From Tigriopus japonicus (taxonomy: Eukaryota > Arthropoda > Copepoda > Harpacticoida > Harpacticidae), in the NCBI GenBank assembly GCA_010645155.1, contig CM021318.1, positions 526,411-590,410 of the forward strand: DNA of 64,000 nt. The letters are read 5' to 3'. The notes beneath the pieces are model-generated. The model had not been told where the DNA came from. It saw only the letters and a list, made by a program, of their open reading frames with translations, and did no database searches. Each line of letters starts with the position of its first letter. Positions within the stretch are counted from its first letter, which is position 1. Below, one piece after another: positions 47,000 through 57,663 of the stretch. A program made the translations under genes and the position numbers.

Positions 47000-47839
47000 T
47001 AGGGCTGAATATTTTAGGTTAACTTTTTGGGCAAATTATGACATAATTAGGTTGCCCAAAATTAAGTTTTAGGTTTTTTAGGTGGACTAAGTTGCACCTT
47101 TTACAAAGCCTTTTTTACTCTTCTACAGCAGTTTAATCTTTTACTCTCTTACTCTTGCAAAGGGTAAACCTGCTGTAGAACAATAAAAAAAGGCTAAGAG
47201 TACAAGCAGTTGAGCAGAGACAAGTAGTGAAAATTTTATTTGACAGTGGGGGGAAAGTGGCAGAAAATTGCAGTTAAGAAAAGTTTGTGGCAGTGAAATT
47301 GGTAAAGTGGCAGAATATAGCAGAAAGTGGTAGGGCAAGCAAAATAATTCGACCAAAAAACGAGATCGAAAATTTTCGACCTTTGAAAAGAAATCGAAAA
47401 CTTTCGCCCTAAAAAACGAGATGAAATGCTTGCAAACGAGAAAATTTTTGCTCAAACGTAACAGAATATGACTTCTAAAATGGCAGTGAGCGCTCGTAAT
47501 CGGCAGTATTTCCCACAACTTTTGGCAATGTCGGCCTGAAACCACCTGGTAACGCTGATTCGGCATGTTAATGGGATAAAAACGTTGTGGCTCCTAGAGC
47601 ACTATTATAAAATTTCATTATAGTGCTCTAGTGGCTCTCACTCCTCTTGTTTCTTCCGTTGTTACTTTGTTTTGCTTTTTAAAGACACTGGGATTAGGAA
47701 TCTTTTTGTGAAAATGACTTTAGGATCAGAAATAAGTTGATATCAGGTTGAAAACTTAGTTTTAGGTAAAACTTGTCCAAAAAAGGCGTTTTAGGTTAAA
47801 ACCTAGGTTTTTAGGTAAAACCTAAATTATTCAGCCCTA
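47000..47839 (+). mobile_element. hAT-like transposon (non-autonomous) with exact 8-bp target duplication
   Basis: TIRs TAGGGCTGAATATTTTAGG and, inverted at the right end, TAGGGCTGAATAATTTAGG. Direct repeats GTTATCAT flank it exactly (46992-46999 and 47840-47847), the 8-bp duplication of hAT elements. The interior has repeated AAAACGAGAT/TTTTCGACC motifs and AGTGGCAGAA-type repeats. A 141-codon minus-strand open frame (47141-47566) shows no transposase motif. A damaged relative in opposite orientation lies at 55965-56725. Confidence 0.88.
47594..47631. repeat. Short perfect hairpin inside hAT-like element
   Basis: CTAGAGCACTA and its reverse complement TAGTGCTCTAG surround an AT-rich loop of about 16 bp. 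Confidence 0.8.
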
Positions 47840-47847
47840 GTTATCAT

Positions 47848-48662
47848 ATTAAGCTTTGTTCCAAAGATTTATCTTATTCTCATCAATCTGAAATGCATTC
47901 AAAGACGAATTTGCTCCTAGATTTCCAGGTTTTTTTCTTATTTCTTTCTTAAACGACCCTGTGAGGTCAAATTACTACAAGTACATTTTGAATAGTCATC
48001 CTATTTTGTCTAGCAAACCAGTGGATCCATACTTGATAAAAGATAGTAGATGGTCGAGTGAATGATCTTTGCACAAGAGAACAAGGTGGTGAAGGTGGAG
48101 CAGGTAGAGGGGAATTTTTCGACTTTATTGAATTTCCATTGTTGCCAAATCTCATTAGTTATGATTTGGCACCATCCGTGTGGCACCATCGTCCAGTATC
48201 ATCACAAGTAGCAGTAGCAGCTGTACTAGCAAGAGGCCAACAGTCTGGCAGAGATCCCAGGAATCACGCACAACCAAGGATCTGCCCTTCATTTAACATT
48301 AAGGTGATGGTGAACACAGTATAGATAGTTAGATATATAGATAGATGGATGGATGGTACATGTGAGGGATCCACCTTTCATTGCCAGTGTTCTTCAAATC
48401 GTCCCGTTACACCATCACACCACCCGCAAGTGCTTGCACGTAGAGCCAGCCGTGTTAAAGCTTCTGGAAGTATGTAGTTGAGGAAAAAATCGTGACAAGT
48501 CAAGCTTTATCTCATGTTTATTGGATTGGAGCAAAAAAACACATGATTGAAGCAAGCTCAAAGGGTTCGTCTCTTCATTTCAATCATTCCAGGAGAGTAA
48601 AACCTTGTTGTGAAGCCAAGAAAGCACTTCTCGAATATTTTGCAAATATATTTTGCCTTTTA
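47848..48662. other. Non-coding, no gene seen
   Basis: About 800 bp. The plus frame 48058-48324 (Gly/Ala-rich, 88 codons) has no recognised domain. A small GATA/GATG microsatellite lies near 48320-48358. Confidence 0.4.
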
Positions 48663-48710
48663 AATGTTTTTGATAATTTGTCAAATGTTTTTGATAAATG
48701 TTTTTGATAA
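48663..48710. repeat. Short tandem repeat AAATGTTTTTGATAA
   Basis: Three copies of a unit of about 15 bp immediately upstream of LINE tail copy 4. Confidence 0.75.
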
Positions 48711-48868
48711 GTTTTATAAATCTGCCAACAGTAACTCATTGGTAGATCAAGTTTCATATAAACGGTAATTTTTATAAACCATATTAATCTCTTTACAGGG
48801 AATTCCATTCCTTGTAGCGGTATAAAAAAATCCGCCCCCACCCACATAAAAAAAAGAAAAAAAAGAAT
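48711..48868 (+). mobile_element. LINE 3' tail fragment, copy 4
   Basis: Plus-orientation tail starting in the codons for SANSNSLVDQ (TCTGCCAACAGTAACTCATT), followed by GGGAATTCCATTCCTTGTAG and an A-rich end. Strongly 5'-truncated. Confidence 0.75.
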
Positions 48869-50517
48869 AGTTTTGTAAAAGTCTAGAGGGTGAATTTCAA
48901 CTTTACCAAGCGTTGTCTTCGACACCAAATCTCCTCTGTTCAAAACATATTGGCCATGAGTCTTGATATTGAAAAAATAAAAGTATTTTTTGGTCTATTA
49001 CGTTTTGAAGACATGCGCTTTATGTTTGCCTTTGTTTTAGTAGCCCAGGTTTTTCATTACATAAACCACAATTTTCCACATAAGATTCAAGTTTTTACTT
49101 TTTTCATTATTCAGCATTTTTGCTTCAGGTACACTTTGATTTTTTATATTCATAAATAAGTTAGCCGAGTTGGCGAAACTTGGTTTCTCGTCGTTTCCAG
49201 AGTTATATGGGTTGATTAGCTCACTACAAAAGACGCTCGTGTGCTTAGTAAACTAGAGTGCTCTATAGTAAACGAGAATTAACTTTCTAGAACTTGTGGA
49301 AAGGGCAACTTTTTTTCTAAAATCATGGAACATCGCCGCATATAGCACAGTTGCAAGTTGTTTTTCAGGGTAAATTATGCTTACTCGATCTCTCTTGACT
49401 ACTTCCTTTTAACTATGCCCATTTTGATATGAAAAGGAAGAAACCTTTTCCTGCTTATCATTGTTCCAAAACGCATACATGCTCCAAGGCCAATTTCATT
49501 CAATTTGATTTTGTTTCAACATTAGCAACAGTACGTATTAGCTCACATGTTGACGTTTGCTTGAGAAAATTAAGAGTATACTCAAGTTCCGCCAGATTAG
49601 TGGGTCTCATGTGTACTCTTAAGTCATTTACTTCAAACAACGGACGACCAAGTAGTAAATTCAAGGGCCATTAATCTGATTCAAATTTGCAAAGTATGGG
49701 TGTTGTAGGAATGTCAATTGTTTTTTTTCGGACACCTCATGTATTAAACGGATAAGTTGAAGTATAAATGGCGAAAAAGGTACATTAAAAGTGAGGGAAA
49801 AGGGTATTTGGACATTTAGGCAGATTTGTTTGCTGGTCCTTTTGACAAAACTTGTGGTGATCAGTGTTACACAGAATAATCCAAACTGTCTTTAGCAAAA
49901 GCACAAGATTCAAGATTGAGCTCATTGAACTCTTGAGGTCAAAGTCAAACTGACCTTCTAGTTAGCTCAAAACATAAATCCCACAACACTACGTTGTGGT
50001 ACCAGCATCAAACAAACAGCTTTCCAAAATGTCCAAATAAAGATTTTTCAATCAATCATGCAAAATCAATGACTCCACTGACCTAACTGGAGTGACATTT
50101 CTGTCTATATAGAACTGTAGATATGACACGTCAATGCTCAAATTGTTGACAATTAACATTTTTGCGGAAACAGCAACAATAGATTGTTTTCAATTTGTCA
50201 ATTTTCAGTGTTTTTTTTTTGACATCTCAATATTGGCAAGCGCAAAACAGCGTACACAATTTGGAGACTGATCAGTTGTAAGGTGTGAAACGTTTGACGT
50301 GACACTACGTCATACCAAAATAAAAGCTTGCTAAATAAATTTGCTTTTTACGCTAAAAATGCAGGGAACACAAACCCTGAAATTTCTGTTTGCTGTCTTT
50401 CCACTTATTCAATACTGTTGCTCAATTTGAGAGGCCAACTTCAACAAGCCAATACCTAACCGTTTTAGAGATTAAAAATGATTAGATGTAAACATTAATG
50501 GTTGACAAAGCTACATA
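48869..50517. other. Non-coding, no gene seen
   Basis: About 1.6 kb. A segment at about 50072-50123 (CTCCACTGACCTAACTGGAG, then GTGACATTTCTGT) matches both ends of the nested insertion at 56340-56607, so it may be a relic of the same repeat. Confidence 0.4.
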
Positions 50518-50850
50518 GGGCAATTGAAGTGTGGCTTTGTTGTGCCTTTTTATGGAGCGAGAGCGTCAACATCAGCCACGGCTAACTCGCACTGTGCATG
50601 CACTCGAAAAGAGACAAAATTCGGCATTTCTCAAGCAAATGTGCCAAACTTGTAACGTAATTTCCTATTTGATGTAGCTAAACTATCACTACATTGCTAG
50701 AACAAGTCAATGCAACATATTTTGCACAATTTCTTGAATTATGCCAAGTTTTGTCTCTTTGCCAGTGCATGCACAGTGCGAGTTGGTCGTCCCACTTGTC
50801 GACGCTCTCGCTCCATGAAAAGGCACAACAAAGCCACACTTCAATTGTCC
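50518..50850. mobile_element. Palindromic MITE with TA flanks
   Basis: A 333-bp element with long inverted ends. The left starts GGGCAATTGAAGTGTGGCTT and the right ends with its complement, AGCCACACTTCAATTGTCC. Homology continues through GAGCGAGAGCGTC and TGCATGCACTG in both arms, then fades into a loop of about 100 bp. TA lies directly outside both ends (50516-50517, 50851-50852), fitting a Tc1/mariner-type insertion. Non-coding; the 102-codon frame starting at 50694 is a by-product. Confidence 0.78.
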
Positions 50851-51468
50851 TATTTACATTGCAATTGAATTATTTTATGTCGAATTCCACAAAACCAATT
50901 GTAGAACATTTTTCAGCCTCCACATTTCGACATGTTTTAAAAATCCCAGAACTTACTTCTTTGTTAAAACATGAAAAATGGACTGACACTTTCATTGACT
51001 GAAATGAACTTTGGAGTAACCGTGTGAGCAAGATAAAGCGAGAGTGAGAGAGAGAAACTAGAACAACATTCTAGCAAAGCTATTAACATGAAAGAGCCTT
51101 TAATTGATTCTTTTTCCTTCTTTTCGCTCTTTCCTTCTGGTGTGACTTCATTTGAGAAGGTGACTCATTATGACGATTAGGCCTGATCATTAGATGCAAA
51201 CAAAAAGTGTCTGTAGAGCTCTTGAAATTCACAAAAATGCTGATCAAAATGGAAGTAATTTGTTTCTGATGAATTGCCAGTGAAAGCATATCGTAAGTGC
51301 CTATTTACATTTTATAGTTTTTTAGGTTGATGCTCCCTGATTCTATCTAAAGACCATAAATATTGTCAGAGACATGAGAGGTTTTGATTGAAGCATCAGA
51401 AACATTTTACAAACGACTATTCTTTCCAACGAAAAGTATTTCTATTATTTATTTATTATTATTTTTTT
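50851..51468. other. Non-coding, no gene seen
   Basis: About 600 bp without recognisable features. Confidence 0.4.
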
Positions 51469-51685
51469 GGGGGGACAGATTTTTTAATACCGCTACAAGG
51501 AATGGGATTCCCTGTATAGAGAGTTAATGATTAATATAATTTATAAAATTACCGTTTATATGAAATTTGTTCTACCAACGAGTTACTGTTGGCAGATCTG
51601 TACAACCCTTGAATAATGGGTTGGTCAGGAATAGTATTTAAAAATTTGTCCAATCCTGCCTTAAATGCTGTTAGAGGATCAGATT
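51469..51685 (-). mobile_element. LINE 3' tail fragment, copy 5
   Basis: Minus-orientation tail: GGGGGGACAGATTTTTTAAT, then ACCGCTACAAGGAATGGGAT, then the complement of the RT C-terminal codons (SNS-L-V.., IPDQP, FKAGLDKF). It extends slightly further 5' than copy 2. Confidence 0.78.
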
Positions 51686-51981
51686 CAAATTATAGAAATA
51701 TACTTATTCTTTGAATTTGTTAATAGAAATAATAGTCTTAAATGTCTACAATTACATGTTTTCGCAATAGTCCTGTGCTGAAACTGTAGCTTGGATGCGG
51801 CAAATGATGAGATCTGAAATGTGCAAAAATATGTACTTCAATCCTGCTCATCTCTGAAATTTTCTAGTGTCTCTAGTTTTATATGATCAATCAAACTAGC
51901 TATCAAGATTGTTTAAAGTCATTGGGATTGAAAAAAGCCTCCCCTTGATGTTTTTATGGACAAACTAAGGGAAGGAGGGGA
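51686..51981. other. Non-coding, no feature seen
   Basis: Short AT-rich interval. Confidence 0.4.
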
Positions 51982-52043
51982 GGGGATGTGGCGTAGTGGT
52001 TAGCCCAACTTACTGGCAAGGTCCTAGGTTTGATTCTTCCCCT
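51982..52043 (+). mobile_element. tRNA-like head, second SINE or tRNA pseudogene
   Basis: GGGGATGTGGCGTAGTGGTT has an A-box-like TGGCGTAGTGG; GGTTTGATTC is a B-box match; the unit closes with TTCCCC pairing to the first GGGGA. It differs from the 7.3-kb head, so it is not the same SINE family. No clear body or tail was traced. Confidence 0.5.
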
Positions 52044-52968
52044 GACCTTTCCCGACAGAAAGATTTTTCAACATGATACGACAGATAGAGAACAAAATCC
52101 TGATCTCAAACTACAAACTAAACAACGGAATCACAATGGCAATGAATATGCGTAAAAGGCCATTCCCTGACCCAATATCTTTCTTTGTATAAATGGGTTT
52201 ATAAAACATAAAAAGGGTTGTCAACGAATTGATTGCAACGTAAAACGCGATCAGATCCAGCACGTTTTTCTTAAAACACTTCCCACATGCATCAAAATGC
52301 AAGTAAACGTTTGTTGCGCCAAATTTCCAGCCCTTTTGATGATGCTTAATGGGATGAGTAAAACCAAAAATAAAACCACTAAATTAGTCCAGGATATACT
52401 ACTTAAGAAACGTGAGAGTGAGTGAGTGACAGAGACATACGTTCTGAGCGGAATGAAGAAGAAGTAAAGGTAAAGAGGTAGAAAGTACACAAATCCAAAC
52501 GTCACGGTCGCATTCCATCCGTAAATAAATCATTCGAACAACTCTTTTTCCACTGAAGAGCAGATCCAAAGAAGTACCGAAACAGGAATGATGTCAGGGA
52601 TGACTCGGATGCCTTAGTGTGTGTATTCGTAAGTGTCTAAATCCAGATCCATTTATGAATTAATTGGCGTTAACTCAAACTAAAAACGGTGCAATGATTG
52701 CCTAAGCAGCAAAAGTATCTGCTTCGACAAGGAGCAGAAATAACTTGTCGAGCAATTTTCATGGTGGTGGATTGACACTAAAAGAATAAATCCATTTCCA
52801 TGGTTTTGTTCAGGTATGATTATTTAAACATTGTAGCTTTTGATCTCCGGGTTTTTTTCACTTGTCTAGATAAATCTATCCAATTTGTGTTCAAGCTTGA
52901 GAGAAATGTGTAGATTTTGTCCTTACGGGTACTCATTCACTCCAAGTCATTGCTTTATCTTCCACAGT
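52044..52968. other. Non-coding, no gene seen
   Basis: About 900 bp. The minus frames 52111-52302 and 52251-52505 are hydrophobic but lack a recognised family. Confidence 0.4.
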
Positions 52969-54113
52969 CAGGGTGGGCATTTGTTTTTTTGACATTTTGT
53001 CCACCCCTGTCCAAAAGGTGTCCAAAAGTGTCCAAAAATAAGGCTGTCCAAAAATGGGAGTGTCCAAAAGTGGCCAAAAATAGTAATTCGAAAAATAATG
53101 GTTAAAAACATTCTACAAACTTTCTCTCCAAAATAACTGTCACTTGACGAAATCTAAGCAAGAATAAGTCAATTCAGCATAAGAAATTTACACTTAATAC
53201 ATTAAACGAGCCAATTACTTGAAGGCCAAACTAGACATTTGAACTTTCCACTCTTTTCATTTGACCACCGAGCATCGTCCAAAATGTGGGAAAGAATGAT
53301 CGACTGAAGGAATGAACGAACAAACGAATGTGAGACTGGGACTACTAATAACACGCTCACACCACACTTCATGTTAAACATGGTATGCGAGTACATTTTA
53401 TAGCTGATTGTGTCTTGATTTGTGACAAGAGAAGGTTACTTAGTATTTTGATTTATATTCCAAAGTTTATCATTGTTGCAAGTGTTTCCCATCCAAGAGG
53501 CAAGAAGTCTTTTGACCTGACTGTCCAAAAAATGTTAACTATAATAAAGCACACTCAAACTGATATCAGATTGCAGTGTGGGTATTATAATGCTTTTGCC
53601 AAAGAATTAAAGTAGTGTTGTTTTACTATTAAAAAAGACAAGACTCTTGTTTACAGATGAGGAAATGAAATGTCAATCTTGAAACATTTTGAACAGTTAC
53701 ACACATTTTACCATATTGTATAAACAAAACATTTATCTTTTTAACAATTTATTAACAAGTTATCATGGCAAAGTTTATTTCTCCAAATAATGTTCCCATT
53801 AATAGAACAATTTTTGTTAAAATACACAACCATGCATTCTTTAGAATTCAATTACTTATGTAGTGTAACTGGTTTTTCGTCTGATTTGTACAACATTCTG
53901 TTACGTTTGTTGGACTTTTGGACACTTATGGACATCTTTTGGGGATTTTTGGACACCCTCTGGGGATTTTTGGACACCTTCTGGGTATTTTTGGACACCT
54001 TCTGGGTATTTTTGGACACTTTTGGACACTTTTGGACACTTTTGGACACTTTTGGACACTTTTGGACACTAGGGTGTCCAAAATGCTCTCGATGTCGAAA
54101 AATGCCCACCCTG
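52969..54113. mobile_element. hAT-like element with GTGTCCAAAA subterminal arrays (1.15 kb)
   Basis: Inverted ends CAGGGTGGGCATTTG and AAATGCCCACCCTG. Directly inside, the left end holds about six TGTCCAAAA units and the right end a long array of the complement TTTTGGACAC. The array therefore faces inward symmetrically, as subterminal repeats do. The interior is AT-rich with a 76-codon frame (53385-53615) of unknown nature. Flanks TCCACAGT and ATTACTGT do not match well, so target duplication is unproven. Confidence 0.72.
53914..54071. repeat. Composite minisatellite (21-bp then 11-bp units)
   Basis: 21-bp units of the type TTCTGGGTATTTTTGGACACC, about four in number, grade into six pure 11-bp units TTTTGGACACT. 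It encodes only low-complexity frames. Confidence 0.9.
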
Positions 54114-55585
54114 ATTACTGTTGGACCAGTTGTGGAAATACATCTGCAGCCGTCCTTAGATGCGTCGAAATTAAAATTATCATTGGCCGCTATTTGAATC
54201 CTTGTAACAAATGATTTCACGTTTGTTGATTGTACTTTCCACTTCAGCACTAATGATGTGAATTGTTTCAATTATCACAATCACACATACCTAAATCAAA
54301 CAACTAGTTACTCCGATTTGGTACTATGAATATGCTTTTGACAAATATGCCTTACTGACAGCTTTGTTGTAAAGAAGAGGGTTATTTTCCTCAAACTTGC
54401 CTCTTTGATTTTGTGGAAAATTGTACCAAACCAAATATGATATACTGTATGTAAGGGAAAAGACGCAATCCCAAATGAATCAAATTATTGCTTTGTAAAT
54501 GTACATCCAAGCATGAACTCGTCACCAACTGAAGTACAATGTGTGAATTCTAAATACGATATACGCCAGTTTACTATTTGAAGCTAAAAGGTCTAGGAAT
54601 GAAGCAAATACACAATGTGTGTAAGAAATGAAAGAATTCATTTGATGCAAAGAAATTGTTTTTCTGCACTTGCTTCAATTTTCCAGATGAGATTTCAAGC
54701 TCAAATAAGATGAATTCAGAACTAGAGCGGCAAGAAAATATGCCACGAAAGCTTTCATCAGATCAGTCTTTGCCAAGGTTTACGAAAAGATCCATTTTAA
54801 GATGCTTTGGGTAGGGTCCACTAGCTGGGGTTCAATTACATAATTGCTGATTCTCCCGGGGGAAAAGAAACTTGAACTTTTTATGCACTTTATGAATCAT
54901 GATTGTTGTTCTTCAAAACCCTGTTCATTCCTTACACTGGTTCAGGGAGGAAATGAAGGTCTAAACTGCTCATGAAAATAAGTACATCAAACTGTTTTTC
55001 ACTAAAAATGACTTTGGCCTCTGACCTATATTTAATTATTTCAAGCGAAACGCTTCCAAACTATGACGTCATTTGTGACTGGAGAAATATGATTTGGTAC
55101 AAGAACGCACATCTTGCTCAGCTGCAGAGTCATCCATCTCATTGAGTGTAAAGTGTGAAGCCTTATCGCATCGCTTGTATCCTTAAACACCTTCATTACC
55201 GAGTGTTGCAAAGGTCAATATAGGATTGACATTCATTTATGAATCGATGCCAGAGAGGGCATGTCAGTAGAGGATCGCTCGCCACGTAATTGCTCTTCAA
55301 ACTAATGGAATTGAGTGCTGGTAACAATGATAAGTGGCTTCGTGACAAGAAGTAAATGGCCGCTTTGTTTACAACACAAGGCCTTTGACTTGAATCTAAT
55401 TTAGGTTGCTCTGCTATTTTTGCAAACTAAGGAAAAACAAATAGAAGAAACCTTATGGTGTTTAAAAACGTGCTTTGCACATTTCTTCCAAGACCCCATG
55501 AGCGAAGAATCATCTTCTCAATTAGTTTTGAGCCGCATTTTTTTTTTTGTTGGAAAAAAGCTTTCCTTTTCGGGGACGATTGGGT
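54114..55585. other. Non-coding, no gene seen
   Basis: About 1.5 kb of AT-rich DNA without a recognisable gene or repeat. Confidence 0.4.
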
Positions 55586-55802
55586 CAAGGCAAAGATCTG
55601 GGATCGGCAAACAGTGGGCCCAAAAGCCATGGGGAAAGTTCAACATAGTGGGTCATCATCCATGGTACTGTACTTGTGGGCCCAAAACTGTTTGATCGTT
55701 AATTTTTGGGCCCCTGAACCTCCCACAGTCTGTTTGGTGGGCCCCTGACAACACCTAATCGAATTTGGTGGGCCTTGACCCAAAAACGATTGCTGACCCA
55801 TG
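55586..55802 (+). mobile_element. hAT-like MITE, copy 3 (degraded ends)
   Basis: Same orientation as copy 1 and alignable across most of its length (TTTGATCGTTAATTT, GGGCCCCTGAACCTCC, TTGGTGGGCCTTGACCCAAA). Ends have decayed to CTGGGATCGGCAAAC and TTGCTGACCCATG, so target duplications are not readable. Confidence 0.75.
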
Positions 55803-55964
55803 ACACACATCCATACTCAAGATTAGTAAAAACAAAATCAGTTTTTACTGAATGAGGGAATTGAAGAAGGAGCAACTCTTTAGAGCAAGAGAATATGACC
55901 AAAACTATCTTCAGGTTCAAATGACGATGGCTTTCATCATTCAAAAATTTCATCTCGTTTTATG
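55803..55964. other. Short non-coding interval
   Basis: Between two mobile elements; nothing recognised. Confidence 0.4.
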
Positions 55965-56725
55965 GGGTAAAAATTTTCGATTTTTTTAAGTCGAACAATT
56001 TTGATCTTGTTTCTAGGGTGAAAAATTTATATCTCCTTTTTCTAGGTCCTCGTTAGGAACTCGTTTTTTGGTCGAAAATATCCGATCTCGTTTTTTAGGT
56101 CAGACATTTCCAGTCTTCTTTTTAGGTCGACAATTTTGATCTCGTTTTTTTGGTCCAATTTTTTTGCTTGACCTTCCACTTTCTGCCATATTCTGCCACT
56201 TTACAAATTTCACTGCCACAAACTTTTCTTTACTGCCATTTTCTGTCACTTTCCCCACTGTCAAATAAAATTTTCACTGCCTCTGTCCCTGCTCAACTGC
56301 TTGTACTCAAGTTTGGTATAAAAAGCCTCTAAATGGCGTAATCTACAGTTCTATATACACAGAAATGTCACTCCCAAATTGTTCGTGATTCAACAAGCTT
56401 GCATTGTGTGTGCAATGGGATTGGACATTGAGCACAAGTAGTTACGTGGTTCAAAACTGGAATTTGCGATTTCAGGGAGTCAGTGGCGGATTTGCTCTCT
56501 CAATTGCTATACTCGAACAAGAGCAATAATGCATAAAGAATCAAGTCACCTAGCACCCTTGCTCCTGGACTGCTGAAATGAGCTCAAAACAAATCTCCAC
56601 TGACCTAACTGATTGTAGAGTAATCTAGTCAACCTAAAAAACCTAAAAAGTAATTTTGGTCACCCTAATTATGTGATAATTTGCCCGAAAAGTTGACCTA
56701 AGATATTCAGCCCTAATGATAAATC
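55965..56725 (-). mobile_element. Damaged inverted relative of the 47-kb hAT-like element
   Basis: The right terminus ATATTCAGCCCTA (56725) is the inverted TIR. Reading inward on the minus strand it follows 47000 onward (CAACTTTTCGGGCAAATTAT), then after an insertion resumes at GCAGTTGAGCAGGGACAG and the AGTGGCAGAA repeats, ending in AAAACGAGAT/TTTTCGACC-like repeats. The other terminus is missing. Confidence 0.75.
56340..56607. mobile_element. Nested insertion inside the damaged hAT-like element
   Basis: Interrupts the homology to the 47-kb element. On the minus strand its ends are CTACAATCAGTTAGGTCAGT and AGAACTGTAG, both CTACA/TGTAG, flanked by ATTAC-like bases. Fragments of both ends also occur side by side at 50072-50123. 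Family unknown. Confidence 0.45.
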
Positions 56726-57301
56726 ATCTGGTCCCGTGTTCTGCTGAAAGAAAGATCTGGAAAAAGGTGCTCTCACCATCATAAGGTTGACAAACCCTGA
56801 GAATTGTATCAAAGTTCAAGCAAGTACAAACCAAGAATAGAAATGGTGTCATGAACCCATTTAGACTGGCATTAAGTCTAAGCCTCTTTTCGACACACAT
56901 TTTTTTCCATCTAGCGGTAGGAATGTGAACTAAAAATACATCATTCTTCGCTCAAAATCAGGGTGACCAATTTCGAGAAGTTATAAAAGATCAAAACTTG
57001 GATGTTTCTTTCAAACTTTGAACAATAGTCCCAGATAACTTGTTAAACAGCGCCATCATCAATTGTCAATGTCATTTTGACGTTCTAAACGGGTCTACAA
57101 AGTCAATTTTCCGGCGAAGATTAGTTGGGGAAAGAAAATTGGGCTCCCTGCTATAAGTCTGTCAAAGGCCCTCCCCTTCAATCGCGATTGGAGAGCTTAA
57201 CGATCCCAAGTCCGTTGATCCCGGTTAACACCCAATGATACGAACTTCCTCATGGTTGTCAGAGAAGTGGATTGTGCGTTCTCTTATCTTGTTTAGCAAT
57301 A
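56726..57301. other. Non-coding, up to assembly gap
   Basis: No gene recognised. A plus frame entering the gap from about 57235 cannot be evaluated. Confidence 0.35.
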
Positions 57302-57529
57302 NNNNNNNNNNNNNNNNNNNNNNNNNNNNNNNNNNNNNNNNNNNNNNNNNNNNNNNNNNNNNNNNNNNNNNNNNNNNNNNNNNNNNNNNNNNNNNNNNNN
57401 NNNNNNNNNNNNNNNNNNNNNNNNNNNNNNNNNNNNNNNNNNNNNNNNNNNNNNNNNNNNNNNNNNNNNNNNNNNNNNNNNNNNNNNNNNNNNNNNNNNN
57501 NNNNNNNNNNNNNNNNNNNNNNNNNNNNN
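57302..57529. other. Assembly gap (228 N)
   Basis: Unresolved bases. Open frames drawn through the gap are not evidence for genes. Confidence 1.
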
Positions 57530-57663
57530 AAAGAGGCTTAGAGGCATTAAGGGACTGTCGCACTCAACACAAAGTTCTTAGCAAAAGAGAAAAATCATTA
57601 GAAGCACTAAAGTGCACGTTTGATTACCCTTCTGAATTCTCATACATAAATAAAACTGAGTTC
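57530..57663 (+). CDS. Possible 3' end of an ORF truncated by the gap
   Basis: Right after the gap a frame reads RGLEALRDCRTQHKVLSKRE, then KSLEALKCTFDYPSEF and SYINKTEF before TAA. Two LEAL-C units hint at an internal repeat and a charged helix. AATAAA lies within the frame near its end. Whether it is a real exon depends on the missing bases. Confidence 0.22.

Noticed and set aside
47141..47566. 141-codon minus ORF as a hAT transposase
   Set aside because: Composed of translated internal repeats, with no DDE or dimerisation motif.
49569..49585. AGTATACTC as another copy of the A/B element end
   Set aside because: A single short motif without the GGGTCGCATG terminus.
50694..51002. 102-codon plus ORF
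   Set aside because: Begins in the loop of the palindromic MITE and runs through its right arm; no motif or splice support.
2876..54071. CRISPR array
   Set aside because: The regular repeats seen are microsatellites or minisatellites without unique spacers, and the genome is eukaryotic.
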